Source of the DNA: a virus
DNA length: 64,000 bases
IMG/VR virus record: IMGVR_UViG_3300021090_000723
Coordinates: 1-64,000 of that record
Direction: 5' to 3' (one strand)
Below are positions 8,261 through 15,716 of the stretch, one piece after another; the stretch's first letter is position 1, and each line of letters begins with the position of its first letter. The notes beneath the pieces are model-generated. The model was given only the letters and a program-made list of their open reading frames with translations. It was not told the DNA's origin and did not search any database. A program made the translations under genes and the position numbers.

Positions 8261-8493
8261 TGGAGGTCGAACCCATGGCGCTCGGCGATGCGGCGCACCC
8301 GGCGATCATCGGCGTATGTCGACTTGTGCTCCTGGAACCAAAGCCCCACGCCCTGCTCGTACATATCCCCCGCCTTGGCCTTGGTCGGATCGCGCATAAG
8401 CTCCTCGCGCTGCGAGTCCAGGTCCACCTGGTCCTGAAGCTCCGCGATCGTCTCCAGGTACTCGAAGTCCCGCCGCGCGGTCGCGTACCTCAT
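8257..8493 (-). CDS. hypothetical helical protein (78 aa)
   Basis: Highly charged and predicted helical throughout (FEYLETIAELQDQVDLDSQREEL). It ends RRIAERHGFDLQ. It lies directly downstream of the terminase small subunit, coupled by a 4-bp overlap. No motif recognised. Confidence 0.65.
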   Translation of the reverse strand: MRYATARRDFEYLETIAELQDQVDLDSQREELMRDPTKAKAGDMYEQGVGLWFQEHKSTYADDRRVRRIAERHGFDLQ

Positions 8494-9176
8494 GTGCCCC
8501 CCGGCTTGACCACCGGCGCCGGCAGCTTGGCGAAAATCGGTTTGCCGCCCGCCATCGCGTTGTCCCGGACGATCTTCAGCAGCGCCTTGAACGTCCGTTG
8601 CTTCGCCTCGTCCTCCTCAGGCGTGATCTGGGGCGGAGGCTCGGGCTCGATCTTGCGCCGCCACCTGTTCGGGTCGCGGTTGTGGAGGAAGAGCGCAATC
8701 GCGCCGACCTCCGCGGGGATGTGCTCCTCGAACGGCACGATGACCGGCACCTGCCTGCGCGTGATGATGCGCTGGCCTCGCCCGTTGACCGTCTCCTTCG
8801 TCTCCGTCCCAAGGAATATCTTCACCGCCGTCACGCTGTAGCCCATCGCCCGCTGGACGAGGGAAGCCTCGATCACCTCGTTCACCTGCTCCTTCGTGCG
8901 CGTGACCGCCTGAAGAAACTCTGGGTGCGCGTGCTTCCAGGTGATGAACGTGCGGTGGGTGACGCCGATGATCTGGGCGATTTGCTCGTCGGTCAGCTTC
9001 AGCTTGATGCCCGCCTTTGCCATGGCTGGGATGCCCTGGTGGTACTTGGTCGAGCGTCCGCCTGGGTGGAGGCCGTTGGAGCGTGGCGGGCTGGTTGGGG
9101 CCTTGAAGACGACGCGCTTTGGCGGCACTCGCCTTGCCCGCTTCTTCGGCGCTGGCTTGGGCTTCTTCTTGGCCAT
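8490..9176 (-). CDS. terS: terminase small subunit
   Basis: 228 aa. After a Lys/Arg/Pro-rich N-terminus comes a helix-turn-helix at about residues 61-83 (LTDEQIAQIIGVTHRTFITW), the typical DNA-recognition element of phage small terminases. Then come an oligomerisation-type helix (EVIEASLVQRAMG) and the family signature AIALFLHNRDPNRWRRK at about 159-174. It should bind the packaging start site and deliver DNA to TerL. It overlaps the acyl carrier protein gene upstream by one codon boundary. Confidence 0.85.
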   Translation of the reverse strand: MAKKKPKPAPKKRARRVPPKRVVFKAPTSPPRSNGLHPGGRSTKYHQGIPAMAKAGIKLKLTDEQIAQIIGVTHRTFITWKHAHPEFLQAVTRTKEQVNEVIEASLVQRAMGYSVTAVKIFLGTETKETVNGRGQRIITRRQVPVIVPFEEHIPAEVGAIALFLHNRDPNRWRRKIEPEPPPQITPEEDEAKQRTFKALLKIVRDNAMAGGKPIFAKLPAPVVKPGGT

Positions 9177-9439
9177 CAGGTCTTGGGGCTCCGCATCAGG
9201 CTCTCGATGCGCTCGATGATATCCCCGAGGCTGGCGTTGTCCCCTATCAGATCATCGGGCATGCGCATATCGAGATCGTCCTCTATCTGGAGGAGGAACT
9301 CGGTGACGTCCAGGCTGTCCATGCCCAGGTCTTGGTGGACCTTGCTGTCCTTGGTCATGGGCATGTTGCGCACGAGGATGCCGGCGCAACGGAAAACGGC
9401 CGCGTGGATCTGCTCGTAGGTGGGCGGGAGGCGCTTCAC
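9176..9439 (-). CDS. acyl carrier protein
   Basis: 87 aa from the GTG at 9439, which overlaps the upstream stop by 4 bp. The stretch DLGMDSLDVTEFLLQIEDD is the classic carrier-protein helix II, with Ser42 in the DSLD motif as the expected 4'-phosphopantetheine site. Helices I and III fit too (YEQIHAAVFRCAG; LGDIIERIESL). In cells ACPs carry acyl chains for lipid synthesis. What a phage copy does is unknown: lipid change, protein acylation or binding of a host ACP partner are possible. The preceding gene encodes a small membrane protein. Confidence 0.85.
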   Translation of the reverse strand: MKRLPPTYEQIHAAVFRCAGILVRNMPMTKDSKVHQDLGMDSLDVTEFLLQIEDDLDMRMPDDLIGDNASLGDIIERIESLMRSPKT

Positions 9440-9642
9440 TGCGACCTCTCCAATGGGAACGCCTCGCGGATGTCCCATAACCAGTGCATGCCCGAGGTCC
9501 ACGCGACGTAGAACACCAGGTCCGGCACGTGGTCCCAGTCCCCGAGGATGAAGCCGTCGACTATGACCACGACCGTGACCACGGCCGCCGTGGTCGCCAG
9601 CATGCGTGGCGCCAGGTAGTTCCTGATCGAGCGGTTCATCAA
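9436..9642 (-). CDS. small membrane protein upstream of the ACP gene
   Basis: 68 aa. One clear membrane segment (MLATTAAVVTVVVIVDGFIL, residues about 14-33) and a second weaker hydrophobic, aromatic stretch (LVFYVAWTSGMHWLW). It starts MMNRSIRNYLAP, giving a positive N-terminus. It is translationally coupled to the acyl carrier protein gene, so the two may act together. Confidence 0.65.
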   Translation of the reverse strand: MMNRSIRNYLAPRMLATTAAVVTVVVIVDGFILGDWDHVPDLVFYVAWTSGMHWLWDIREAFPLERSQ

Positions 9643-9830
9643 AACCCTTCCTTGATGCGGGGCGTCGTGTAGACCCCTGGCTTCTTGGGCTTCGTCCCGC
9701 GCTTCACGGCCTTCGTCTCACGTTTGGGCCGTTTCGTCTCACGGCCCCGCATCGCGAGGGGCGCGGCTGGGCCCTTGCAGATGTGCCGCCACTCGGCTTT
9801 GCCACACGATCGGCAGGTGGGAGGGTTCAT
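9639..9830 (-). CDS. small zinc-finger protein with basic repeats
   Basis: 63 aa. CRSCGKAEWRHIC near the N-terminus is a likely half zinc ribbon. A basic imperfect repeat follows (RETKRPKRETKAVKRGTK), so nucleic-acid contact is likely. The chain overlaps on both sides support it. Confidence 0.65.
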   Translation of the reverse strand: MNPPTCRSCGKAEWRHICKGPAAPLAMRGRETKRPKRETKAVKRGTKPKKPGVYTTPRIKEGF

Positions 9831-10228
9831 CAGTTCAGCCTCTCATCGCCGTCGCGCGGACCCTGGTAATCGAGGGTCTCTGCACCAAGCCCCATCATCC
9901 GATGCAGCATCCTCTTCGTCGCGAAGAGCGTATCCCGCGCCGACTCAGTCGGTTCGAGAAGCAATGCCGCTGCCTCTAGCAACGCAGCTGCCGCCGCTAT
10001 CCTGCATTGCGGCGTACCCGAACAGTCCGCGCAAACCTCCGGGCCATCGCGGGGTATCCGAACGACCATAAGGCCGATCAAGCCTTTGCCGTTGGCCATC
10101 GCATCGGCCAACATTGCCGCGTGGCGCCGGTCTAGCTCGTCCTGCGGGACGGCCCCGTCATCGAATTCAAGCAGGGCCGACACCACCTCGTCCACCACCA
10201 GAACGCGCGGCTTTCTTGCTTTGGGCAT
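9830..10228 (-). CDS. hypothetical protein, paralogue of the neighbour upstream
   Basis: 132 aa from ATG 10228 (MPKARKPRVLVVDEV). It shares a layout with the next gene upstream (10228-10587): LDRRHAA, then GLIGLMVVRI, then an alanine-rich helix with LLEAAALLLEP. The two look like a diverged tandem duplication. Function unknown. Confidence 0.65.
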   Translation of the reverse strand: MPKARKPRVLVVDEVVSALLEFDDGAVPQDELDRRHAAMLADAMANGKGLIGLMVVRIPRDGPEVCADCSGTPQCRIAAAAALLEAAALLLEPTESARDTLFATKRMLHRMMGLGAETLDYQGPRDGDERLN

Positions 10229-10587
10229 CAGTTCGGCCTCTTGAGGTCGGTGCGCTCCTCGACCTGCATCACCAGTTCCAGCTTCTCCTGCAATTCGTCC
10301 ACGATGTCCTGGAGGAATTCGCGATCCTCGGTCTCGGACGGCGGGCACATTTCCTTGGCTGATTCCAGCAGCGTGATGGCGCTCAGCACGAGGGCTGCGG
10401 GCGAGCCGGAGTGGGTCTGGTCGAGGCCGCCCCGGTTGTCGAACTTGCACACCACGAGCGAGACGAGGCCCGCGCAGTTCTTGACCAGGTCGAGCGCCAC
10501 GGCGGCATGCCGGAGATCCAGGTCGACTTGCGATATGCCCGTGTCGTCGGCGGCAATGGATTTGGATAGGTCGCTCGATCCCATCAT
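10228..10587 (-). CDS. hypothetical protein, paralogue of the neighbour downstream
   Basis: 119 aa from the first of two ATGs at 10587 (MMGSSDLSKS). The core LDLRHAAVALDLVKNCAG, GLVSLVVCKF and SAITLLESAKEM matches the gene at 9830-10228 position by position. It adds a longer acidic helical C-terminus (DIVDELQEKLELVMQVEE). Function unknown. Confidence 0.65.
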   Translation of the reverse strand: MMGSSDLSKSIAADDTGISQVDLDLRHAAVALDLVKNCAGLVSLVVCKFDNRGGLDQTHSGSPAALVLSAITLLESAKEMCPPSETEDREFLQDIVDELQEKLELVMQVEERTDLKRPN

Positions 10588-10805
10588 CAGTTGAACCCCT
10601 CCACCCAATGGCGTACCGCGCCGGTGTCGCCCTTCGCAGCGTCCATCATGCCGACGGTCGCGAGGAACATGGTCGTCTCGTAGTCGAAGCCCTCGTGCTT
10701 GAGCAAGTCGCTGGTCATCGAGGTCACCGCGTTCTTGAGGTCGCCATGCTCGACGTATTCGAGAGCGCGCTCCTTGGCCCATGCCAGGTGTTCTAGCCGC
10801 GTCAT
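10587..10805 (-). CDS. hypothetical phage protein (72 aa)
   Basis: The start ATG at 10805 (MTRLEHLAWAKERALEYV) overlaps the upstream stop by 4 bp. Fully helical-looking, with AVTSMTSDLLKHEG in the middle. I recall proteins of this form as common phage hypotheticals, but no function is known to me. Confidence 0.7.
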   Translation of the reverse strand: MTRLEHLAWAKERALEYVEHGDLKNAVTSMTSDLLKHEGFDYETTMFLATVGMMDAAKGDTGAVRHWVEGFN

Positions 10806-11029
10806 TGCTCTTGGCCCTTGCAGCGGCACGCCGGATCGGTCGAGCCGCATCCCGTGCAGAACTGGTTCGCGATCGACTGGAACACCACGCGCCTGCCGGC
10901 GGCGTCGAGCGTCTTCAGACCCTCGATGAAGCGCTGGCCCATCAGCTGAGCCCGGCGCTCTTCGGCGTCGAACTTGCCCGCGATCATCTGGTCGACAACC
11001 CCAGATGCGCCCAAATGTTGCTTGCTCAT
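10802..11029 (-). CDS. hypothetical protein with C-terminal Cys cluster
   Basis: 75 aa. A helical N-terminal two thirds, then FCTGCGSTDPACRCKG at the end, which could bind one zinc ion. Starts MSKQHLGASGVV at 11029. Coupled to both neighbours by overlaps. Confidence 0.65.
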   Translation of the reverse strand: MSKQHLGASGVVDQMIAGKFDAEERRAQLMGQRFIEGLKTLDAAGRRVVFQSIANQFCTGCGSTDPACRCKGQEQ

Positions 11030-11286
11030 GCGCTCCCCCTTTGCCTTTCCACGCCCTGGATCAGGATTTCTTGAAGCCCCGCGATATCGCGGAGGAATTT
11101 GACGAAGCGATCGAGATCATCGAGCGGTATCTGCGCCTCGACGTGGCCCTGGGCGCGGACGGCCGCGACTTGCCGCTCCAGGTCGAGCGCCTTGGCCATG
11201 ATCTTGCCGTTGAGCGTCACGACCTCGAAGAGCGCGCTCTCCAGCGCCATGTCCATGGGCACGGATGTGAACCTCGGGTCAGCCAT
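11026..11286 (-). CDS. hypothetical helical protein (86 aa)
   Basis: Begins MADPRFTSVPMDMALE. Helical with a likely short coiled coil (KALDLERQVAAVRAQ) and a second helix (LDRFVKFLRDIAGLQE). It lies 15 bp downstream of the gene at 11302, a rare non-overlapping junction here. Function unknown. Confidence 0.65.
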   Translation of the reverse strand: MADPRFTSVPMDMALESALFEVVTLNGKIMAKALDLERQVAAVRAQGHVEAQIPLDDLDRFVKFLRDIAGLQEILIQGVERQRGSA

Positions 11287-11301
11287 CGGAGGTGAGCGTC
11301 T

Positions 11302-11505
11302 TCATGGCTTGGTCACCGCGCGGTTTGCCATGGCTTGGAGCTCGCTCAGGGGGCGAGAAGCGACTGCCATGGTGACGGGAATCACCGCAATAACGCCGAG
11401 CATAGGCTCGCTCGGGACCGGCGCGAAGAGCACGCTGACGAACAGTTCCTTGCCCTTGCCACGGCGCACGATCAGGAACGGTGGCTGGCCGCCTCTGCCC
11501 TTCAT
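11302..11505 (-). CDS. hypothetical small protein (67 aa)
   Basis: The start ATG at 11505 (MKGRGGQPPFLIVRRG) overlaps the upstream stop by 4 bp; the longer open frame is a shadow. Two hydrophobic strands (FVSVLFAPV, MLGVIAVIPVTMAVA) suggest a beta-rich or membrane-associated protein. No family recognised. Confidence 0.55.
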   Translation of the reverse strand: MKGRGGQPPFLIVRRGKGKELFVSVLFAPVPSEPMLGVIAVIPVTMAVASRPLSELQAMANRAVTKP

Positions 11506-11660
11506 GGCACGATCTCGATCCAGCCGAGTTCCAAGGCGGCAAGGCACGCGAGGACGTTGGCCGCGATGACGATAAAGCCGAGCCTGGGACCAAAGACGGC
11601 GCCGACCAGCGAACCACCAGCCAGCAGCCCCATCGCGATAGCCGAAAGATGCCATGTCAT
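11502..11660 (-). CDS. 52-aa membrane protein
   Basis: From ATG 11660 (MTWHLSAIAMGLLAGG). Two hydrophobic stretches, residues about 4-23 and 28-46, separated by GPR, make a two-pass hairpin likely. The 4-bp overlap with the upstream stop fixes the start. Function unknown. Confidence 0.6.
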   Translation of the reverse strand: MTWHLSAIAMGLLAGGSLVGAVFGPRLGFIVIAANVLACLAALELGWIEIVP

Positions 11661-11842
11661 ATCGGCCACCCATTGGCGCGCGCTATCAGGATCACGCGGG
11701 CCTGTTCGCGCATGTCGGGCGCGGGGCACTCGATCGAGCATTGCCCCCGACACTCTTGCAGGTGTCCAAGCTCCTTGCTGGACAGCGTGTTCAGCGGCCG
11801 AACGGTGAGATCACCGCACAGCTTGACCTCGTAGATCCTCAC
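11657..11842 (-). CDS. small cysteine-containing protein (61 aa)
   Basis: Begins MRIYEVKLCGDLTVRPLN. CRGQCSIECP at about residues 32-41 may bind metal. It ends ILIARANGWPI. Coupled to both neighbours. No family recognised. Confidence 0.6.
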   Translation of the reverse strand: MRIYEVKLCGDLTVRPLNTLSSKELGHLQECRGQCSIECPAPDMREQARVILIARANGWPI

Positions 11843-12771
11843 GACCCCATTCTCCCTCGATCAATGCAGATGCCGCAATCGCAGCTACGCTTGTGCCGGT
11901 GCGAGAACATGACGCTATTGAAGCCTATGCCCGCGTGCTCGGCCAAGAAGATATCCGTCGACCACGAGCGGATATCCACATCCATCAGCGTGTACCAGGC
12001 GTCGACCGTCAGCAGGCGCCGGGCGAACTCCTGGTCGGCCTCGCCGCCGTTGAAACCGGTGAAGCGCACGAGGCGCCCCTTGCCCAGGTGCTCGACGCCC
12101 GCAAGGTTCTCGGGCCACATGCCCTCGCGCTCGTCCATCGTGAAGCCGACCACCTTGCCCTCGCGCACGCCCTCGGCGAAGGCGTTAGCTGCTCGCGACG
12201 TGCTCTTCGATTCCAGGAAGTAGTCCACGTTCATCGTGTGGACGAGGAACGTGACGGCGCAGACGTCGGGGTTGTCGTCCCAGGAATCGACGCCGTGCAG
12301 CCTGATCCAGATGTCCTTGTAGGCCTCGACCGGGAACGACTGCGGCACCTTGCCCAGCTGGTCCATGCCCTCGGCCCTGGCGTCCGCGTTCGAGATCGAC
12401 TGAAGCCGCTCGATGCGGTTCTCGGTCACTTCGAGCGTCAGGCGGTTGAACGTGCGCGGCATGTGCATCGCCGACGCCGGATCGCGCGTCCAGTCGGCGG
12501 GCCACATCATCGGCTTGAGCATCCCGGCGCTGTCCATGCCGTAGGCTTGCTTGCCATCCGCGACGTATCGAGCGTAGGCGCCTGAGCGTGTCAGTTCTTC
12601 CCGGACATAGATCAGGTCGCCAGGCTTCAGCTTCTGCCAGGTCGAGGGCTTGTAGCTCGTGCTGGCCCGCCCCTTGGTGACGATCCAGGCCAGGCGCCGC
12701 GTCTGGGTCTTCATCCCAGCGAGCAGCGCCTGGACCATAGGCGTCGAGAAGATGGCGCCGTGGATCTTCAT
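11839..12771 (-). CDS. ASCH-domain phage protein with C-terminal extension
   Basis: 310 aa. Residues 1-175 match the phage ASCH (PUA-like) protein pattern: ALLAGMKTQTRRL, LKPGDLIYVREE, LTLEVTENRIERLQ, SNADARAEG and the WDDNPDVCAVTF ending. ASCH domains are RNA- or nucleotide-binding folds; some are nucleases or amidohydrolases. The extra ~130 residues carry a FTGFNGGEADQEFARRLL segment and CDCGIC near the end, and I do not recognise them. It may be a fusion of two proteins. Two more ASCH-type proteins occur in this window (22935, 32994). Confidence 0.75.
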   Translation of the reverse strand: MKIHGAIFSTPMVQALLAGMKTQTRRLAWIVTKGRASTSYKPSTWQKLKPGDLIYVREELTRSGAYARYVADGKQAYGMDSAGMLKPMMWPADWTRDPASAMHMPRTFNRLTLEVTENRIERLQSISNADARAEGMDQLGKVPQSFPVEAYKDIWIRLHGVDSWDDNPDVCAVTFLVHTMNVDYFLESKSTSRAANAFAEGVREGKVVGFTMDEREGMWPENLAGVEHLGKGRLVRFTGFNGGEADQEFARRLLTVDAWYTLMDVDIRSWSTDIFLAEHAGIGFNSVMFSHRHKRSCDCGICIDRGRMGS

Positions 12772-13094
12772 GCACGTGACTTCCGGAGCCGCTTGTTGGC
12801 GCGGATCATCGCTGCCGGCGATGGGAATGGTTTGGCCTTCTTGGCCTTCCGCAGCTTCACCTTGTCGCCGTTTTCGTCATCCATCACGTGGACGATGACG
12901 GCGGTCATGAACACGAAGCGCGCACGGCGCAGCGCGCGATCGACCTTGGACTTCGAGGGATGCGCCTCGCCCGTCAGCATGATCTCGCCGTTGCCGCCCA
13001 GCAGACGCCAGCGCCACCCGTCGCCGCCCGGGTAAACCTCAATCCGTCCTGGTCTTTTCGTCACTGCCGCCAACTTTCCCGTTCCGTAAGTCAT
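12768..13094 (-). CDS. DUF1508-like small protein
   Basis: 108 aa. IEVYPGGDGWRWRLLGGNGE followed by MLTGEAHPSKSKVDRAL resembles the DUF1508 (YegP-like) strand-strand-helix unit, found in one or two copies in small bacterial proteins. A basic C-terminus follows (KVKLRKAKKAKPFPSP). Starts MTYGTGKLAAV at 13094. Function unknown. Confidence 0.55.
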   Translation of the reverse strand: MTYGTGKLAAVTKRPGRIEVYPGGDGWRWRLLGGNGEIMLTGEAHPSKSKVDRALRRARFVFMTAVIVHVMDDENGDKVKLRKAKKAKPFPSPAAMIRANKRLRKSRA

Positions 13095-13363
13095 TTGTTT
13101 GCCCCTTCCTCATCTGCCGTGAGTGCTTCAAATCGGATGCGGCTCCACTCACGTTGGAAAGCCGCCGCCGCCTCAAGTGCCTGTCGTTTGCGCGTCATGT
13201 CGGGAGATCCGGAGTCCCAGCCACCCTCGCCCTCGATGGCGTCGAGGATGGCCTGGGGGTTCGCGGCCTCGATCAGCATGGCCGCCTGCCGGATGCCGTT
13301 CCACACCAGCGCCTGAGCGCGCTTGTGTTCCTCGATCACGTTCACCAGCCGACGGTCCGTCAT
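13091..13363 (-). CDS. hypothetical protein (90 aa)
   Basis: The start ATG at 13363 (MTDRRLVNVIEEHKRA) overlaps the upstream stop. Helical start and end with a short glycine-rich loop (GEGGWDSGSPD) between. Function unknown. Confidence 0.65.
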   Translation of the reverse strand: MTDRRLVNVIEEHKRAQALVWNGIRQAAMLIEAANPQAILDAIEGEGGWDSGSPDMTRKRQALEAAAAFQREWSRIRFEALTADEEGANK

Positions 13364-13641
13364 GTTCCGGTGCGCTCCTTGAGCTTCTTCCAGTGGAGAA
13401 AATGCTCCAGGAATTCCAAGCTCTTCATGCCCTGGATGCAGATCACGTTCTCGGCGCGGCCCATCTGCTCGCCGATCCGCTCGGAGTGGAAGCGCTTGAC
13501 CTCGATATGGACGTCGAAGTCCGGCAGGTAGAAGTCGAGGCGCGCCGGGCCCTGGTCGCGATCGACGAAGCGGATGCCGTTCGCGACCAGCCAACGCTCG
13601 GTCATTTCCTCCATCGGATCGACTTTGCCCTGCCAAGCCAT
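13360..13641 (-). CDS. small PD-(D/E)XK nuclease-like protein
   Basis: 93 aa from ATG 13641 (MAWQGKVDPMEEM), which shares a base with the upstream stop; an ATG 15 bp earlier (MEEALMAW) is the alternative. ARLDFYLPDFDVHIEVKRFH is a minimal PD-(D/E)XK core: Asp, then Glu-Val-Lys on the next strand. RAENVICIQGMKSLEFLEHF follows as in Vsr/VRR-like phage proteins. It may cut or bind DNA; the exact family is uncertain. Confidence 0.65.
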   Translation of the reverse strand: MAWQGKVDPMEEMTERWLVANGIRFVDRDQGPARLDFYLPDFDVHIEVKRFHSERIGEQMGRAENVICIQGMKSLEFLEHFLHWKKLKERTGT

Positions 13642-14108
13642 CAGCGCCTCTTCCAATAGTCACGCGGTATCTGCACCTGCCTGCCGGACGTGGATTCGAT
13701 CCCGAACGCCGGCAGCTTGCCCGAGGCCATCGCACCCAGAAGCTCGACCCATGCGTCCTTCTCGCTGATGCCGCGGCGCTTGGCGATTTCCCTGGCCGCT
13801 TGATCCAGGTCCAGGCGTTCCAACTCCGCATCCTTGGTCTCGGCGCAGACCTGGTCGACCGCGCTGGCCTTGACGACAAGCGCCATCCACTCGGGCGTGG
13901 GGGGCTGCTTCCCCAGTTCCTTCCAGAGCAGCACGCGCAGCGATTCGCTCGGGATCGGGGCCGCGAAGACCAGGGCGCGGTCGGGCACGGGGATCTTGTC
14001 CCAGAACGTCGCCGGGACCGGATAATGGTTCTCGCCGTCCCACACCTCGACCAAGGGGCGCAGCTTGCGCAAGGCTTCCATGAACGCGCGGTCTTCTGCC
14101 GTTCTCAT
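13641..14108 (-). CDS. hypothetical protein (155 aa)
   Basis: The start ATG at 14108 (MRTAEDRAFMEALRKL) overlaps the upstream stop. An alpha/beta N-terminal half is followed by a charged helical half (LERLDLDQAAREIAKRRGIS) and a basic end (RQVQIPRDYWKRR). No motif recognised. Confidence 0.65.
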   Translation of the reverse strand: MRTAEDRAFMEALRKLRPLVEVWDGENHYPVPATFWDKIPVPDRALVFAAPIPSESLRVLLWKELGKQPPTPEWMALVVKASAVDQVCAETKDAELERLDLDQAAREIAKRRGISEKDAWVELLGAMASGKLPAFGIESTSGRQVQIPRDYWKRR

Positions 14109-14995
14109 GCTGCGATCCCGGCCTTCGGCCACTCGCGCACGCGGGTCCAGCCCGGCCACTCTGCCATGTCCTCGCCCTTCTTGTGCGTGAACTTCAGCGG
14201 ATGCAGAACGAACGTCGACCAATCGGCTGGCCCATAGTGGGGCCGCGCGCCAGCCTGCTTGTTGAACACCGCCACGCCCCTGGGCTGGCACTGCTGGATG
14301 ATGTTCTCGCCCCACTTGAGATTGTAGATGCGCGCCCTGGGGCCAGACTCGCCGCCGATGATGATCCAAACGCGATCAGCGAAGGCGAGGAAGTCGTCCG
14401 GCAGCTTCAAGGGCCCGATGGCGGGCTCGTAGGAGCAGTAGACGATCCACCCGGCCTCGGCGAGCTTGCGCATGATCGGCCAGCGCTCATCGAAGCGGAC
14501 CTGGTCCTCGGCCGAGAAGCCCAGCCAGAAGCGAGGGTGGGGAGGGCAGCCGGGCCCACCAGATTCTTCGAAATACCTCGCCATCACCGCTGGACGCTTG
14601 GTTAGAAACTGGCAGATGTGTTTCGACGTGAGGCATGGCTCCACCACGCGATAGATGACATCGGTGGAGCGCTTGGGGTGGAAGAGATCGCTCATGTCGG
14701 CGACGAAGATCATAGAGCGCATGCCCGGTCCGAGCCGCGGGTTCTTGGCGCCCTTCCAGCGCAGCGGCCACTGGAAGGCGTCCGGGTTCGGGTGCTCGGT
14801 CAGATGGCCGTTGAACACGTGGCTTCCGTTCACGAGCTTGGTGGTGCCGCCGTACATCGGGTGCTTGTGCAGGCGCGTGCCGCACAGGTTCATCGCGTAG
14901 CAATGGATGCAGCCCGGGGACTCGATCTCGCAGCCGCCCACCGGGTTGTGGGTTGCGTCAGTCCAGCCGATGGGGGTTTCAGCGGGCACGGACAT
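14105..14995 (-). CDS. DUF5131 (phage Gp37/Gp68) family protein
   Basis: 296 aa, full length for the family. It opens with the signature IGWTDATHNPVGGCEIESPG and CIHCYA, a CxxxxxxCxxC cluster like that of radical-SAM enzymes. Then FVADMSDLFHP, FLTKRP, WLGFSAEDQ and IIIGGESGP follow in the expected order. Family members occur in many phages and prophages, and their chemistry is not settled. The start ATG at 14995 overlaps the upstream coding region by 17 bp. A second Cys-cluster protein of similar flavour is at 27553. Confidence 0.85.
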   Translation of the reverse strand: MSVPAETPIGWTDATHNPVGGCEIESPGCIHCYAMNLCGTRLHKHPMYGGTTKLVNGSHVFNGHLTEHPNPDAFQWPLRWKGAKNPRLGPGMRSMIFVADMSDLFHPKRSTDVIYRVVEPCLTSKHICQFLTKRPAVMARYFEESGGPGCPPHPRFWLGFSAEDQVRFDERWPIMRKLAEAGWIVYCSYEPAIGPLKLPDDFLAFADRVWIIIGGESGPRARIYNLKWGENIIQQCQPRGVAVFNKQAGARPHYGPADWSTFVLHPLKFTHKKGEDMAEWPGWTRVREWPKAGIAA

Positions 14996-15158
14996 ACTCC
15001 GGGTAAAGGATGGCGATGAACTTCTTTCGAAGGGTCTGGCGCGTGTAGGCCGTCGCGCGCTCGTCGGCGTTCTCGGGCTCGCAGACGCTAATCACCGCGT
15101 CGAGGAGCTTCTCGATCGTGCGCTCTTTCTTGATGCCCAAGTTGATCTCAGCGGGCAC
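14979..15158 (-). CDS. hypothetical helical protein (59 aa)
   Basis: From the GTG at 15158 to the TGA at 14979. Charged helices (TIEKLLDAVISVCEPENADE, TRQTLRKKFIAILYPEY). It overlaps the upstream gene by 11 bp and the DUF5131 gene downstream by 17 bp. Both junctions contain the same 13-bp sequence, so its ends may come from a small duplication. Confidence 0.55.
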   Translation of the reverse strand: MPAEINLGIKKERTIEKLLDAVISVCEPENADERATAYTRQTLRKKFIAILYPEYVRAR

Positions 15159-15492
15159 GGGCGACCTGCTTTCCACGGACCGGTTTGAACTCGGACATTT
15201 CCGGGCGCGAGCACGACACGCACGGGGCGCGCCAGCCGCGCTCGCGACCGTTCTCAGCGAATCGGCACGTCTCGCACGAGCCCAGCGGCTTCTTGGTGCG
15301 CGCAGGTTCGCGATCGAGAACGGCGAAGATGGCCTTGACGTCCTCCGCCTTGATCTGCACTCCGAACGAGACCACGCCGACAGCCTCCCAGGCGCCGGTA
15401 TGGTCGCATGGCTTATGGTGGTCCAGCTGGTCGGCGATGATGTTGAGCAGGCGCGTGGCTTCCTGCCCCTCTTCAAACGTCCGGCTTCTCAT
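15148..15492 (-). CDS. hypothetical protein with C-terminal zinc-like Cys pairs
   Basis: 114 aa. A helical N-terminal half (EEGQEATRLLNIIADQLDHH, SFGVQIKAEDVKAIFAVLD), then CETC and CVSC in the last third, a likely zinc ribbon. It starts MRSRTFEEGQ at 15492. Function unknown. Confidence 0.65.
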   Translation of the reverse strand: MRSRTFEEGQEATRLLNIIADQLDHHKPCDHTGAWEAVGVVSFGVQIKAEDVKAIFAVLDREPARTKKPLGSCETCRFAENGRERGWRAPCVSCSRPEMSEFKPVRGKQVARAR

Positions 15493-15716
15493 TTCTCGTC
15501 CTCCTGCTGGAGCGCGATGTACACCAGCTGCTTGCCGTAGATCTGTTCGAGCCGGGCCTTGGACATGCCTTGGCCGCCGTTCCAGCGGAAGCGGATGGCC
15601 TCGATGCTCTGCTTGTTGCGGTTGACGATCGCCTGCGCCAGGCGCGCGGCCTCGAGTTCGCGATAGGCCGATGCGATGCCGGGATCGATCTTGAAGGGGG
15701 GCGTGGGCCTGGGCAT
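15489..15716 (-). CDS. hypothetical protein (75 aa)
   Basis: Begins MPRPTPPFKIDPGIASAYRE. A long charged helix (LEAARLAQAIVNRNKQSIEA) precedes a short helical C-terminus ending LQQEDEK. Coupled to both neighbours. No family recognised. Confidence 0.6.
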   Translation of the reverse strand: MPRPTPPFKIDPGIASAYRELEAARLAQAIVNRNKQSIEAIRFRWNGGQGMSKARLEQIYGKQLVYIALQQEDEK

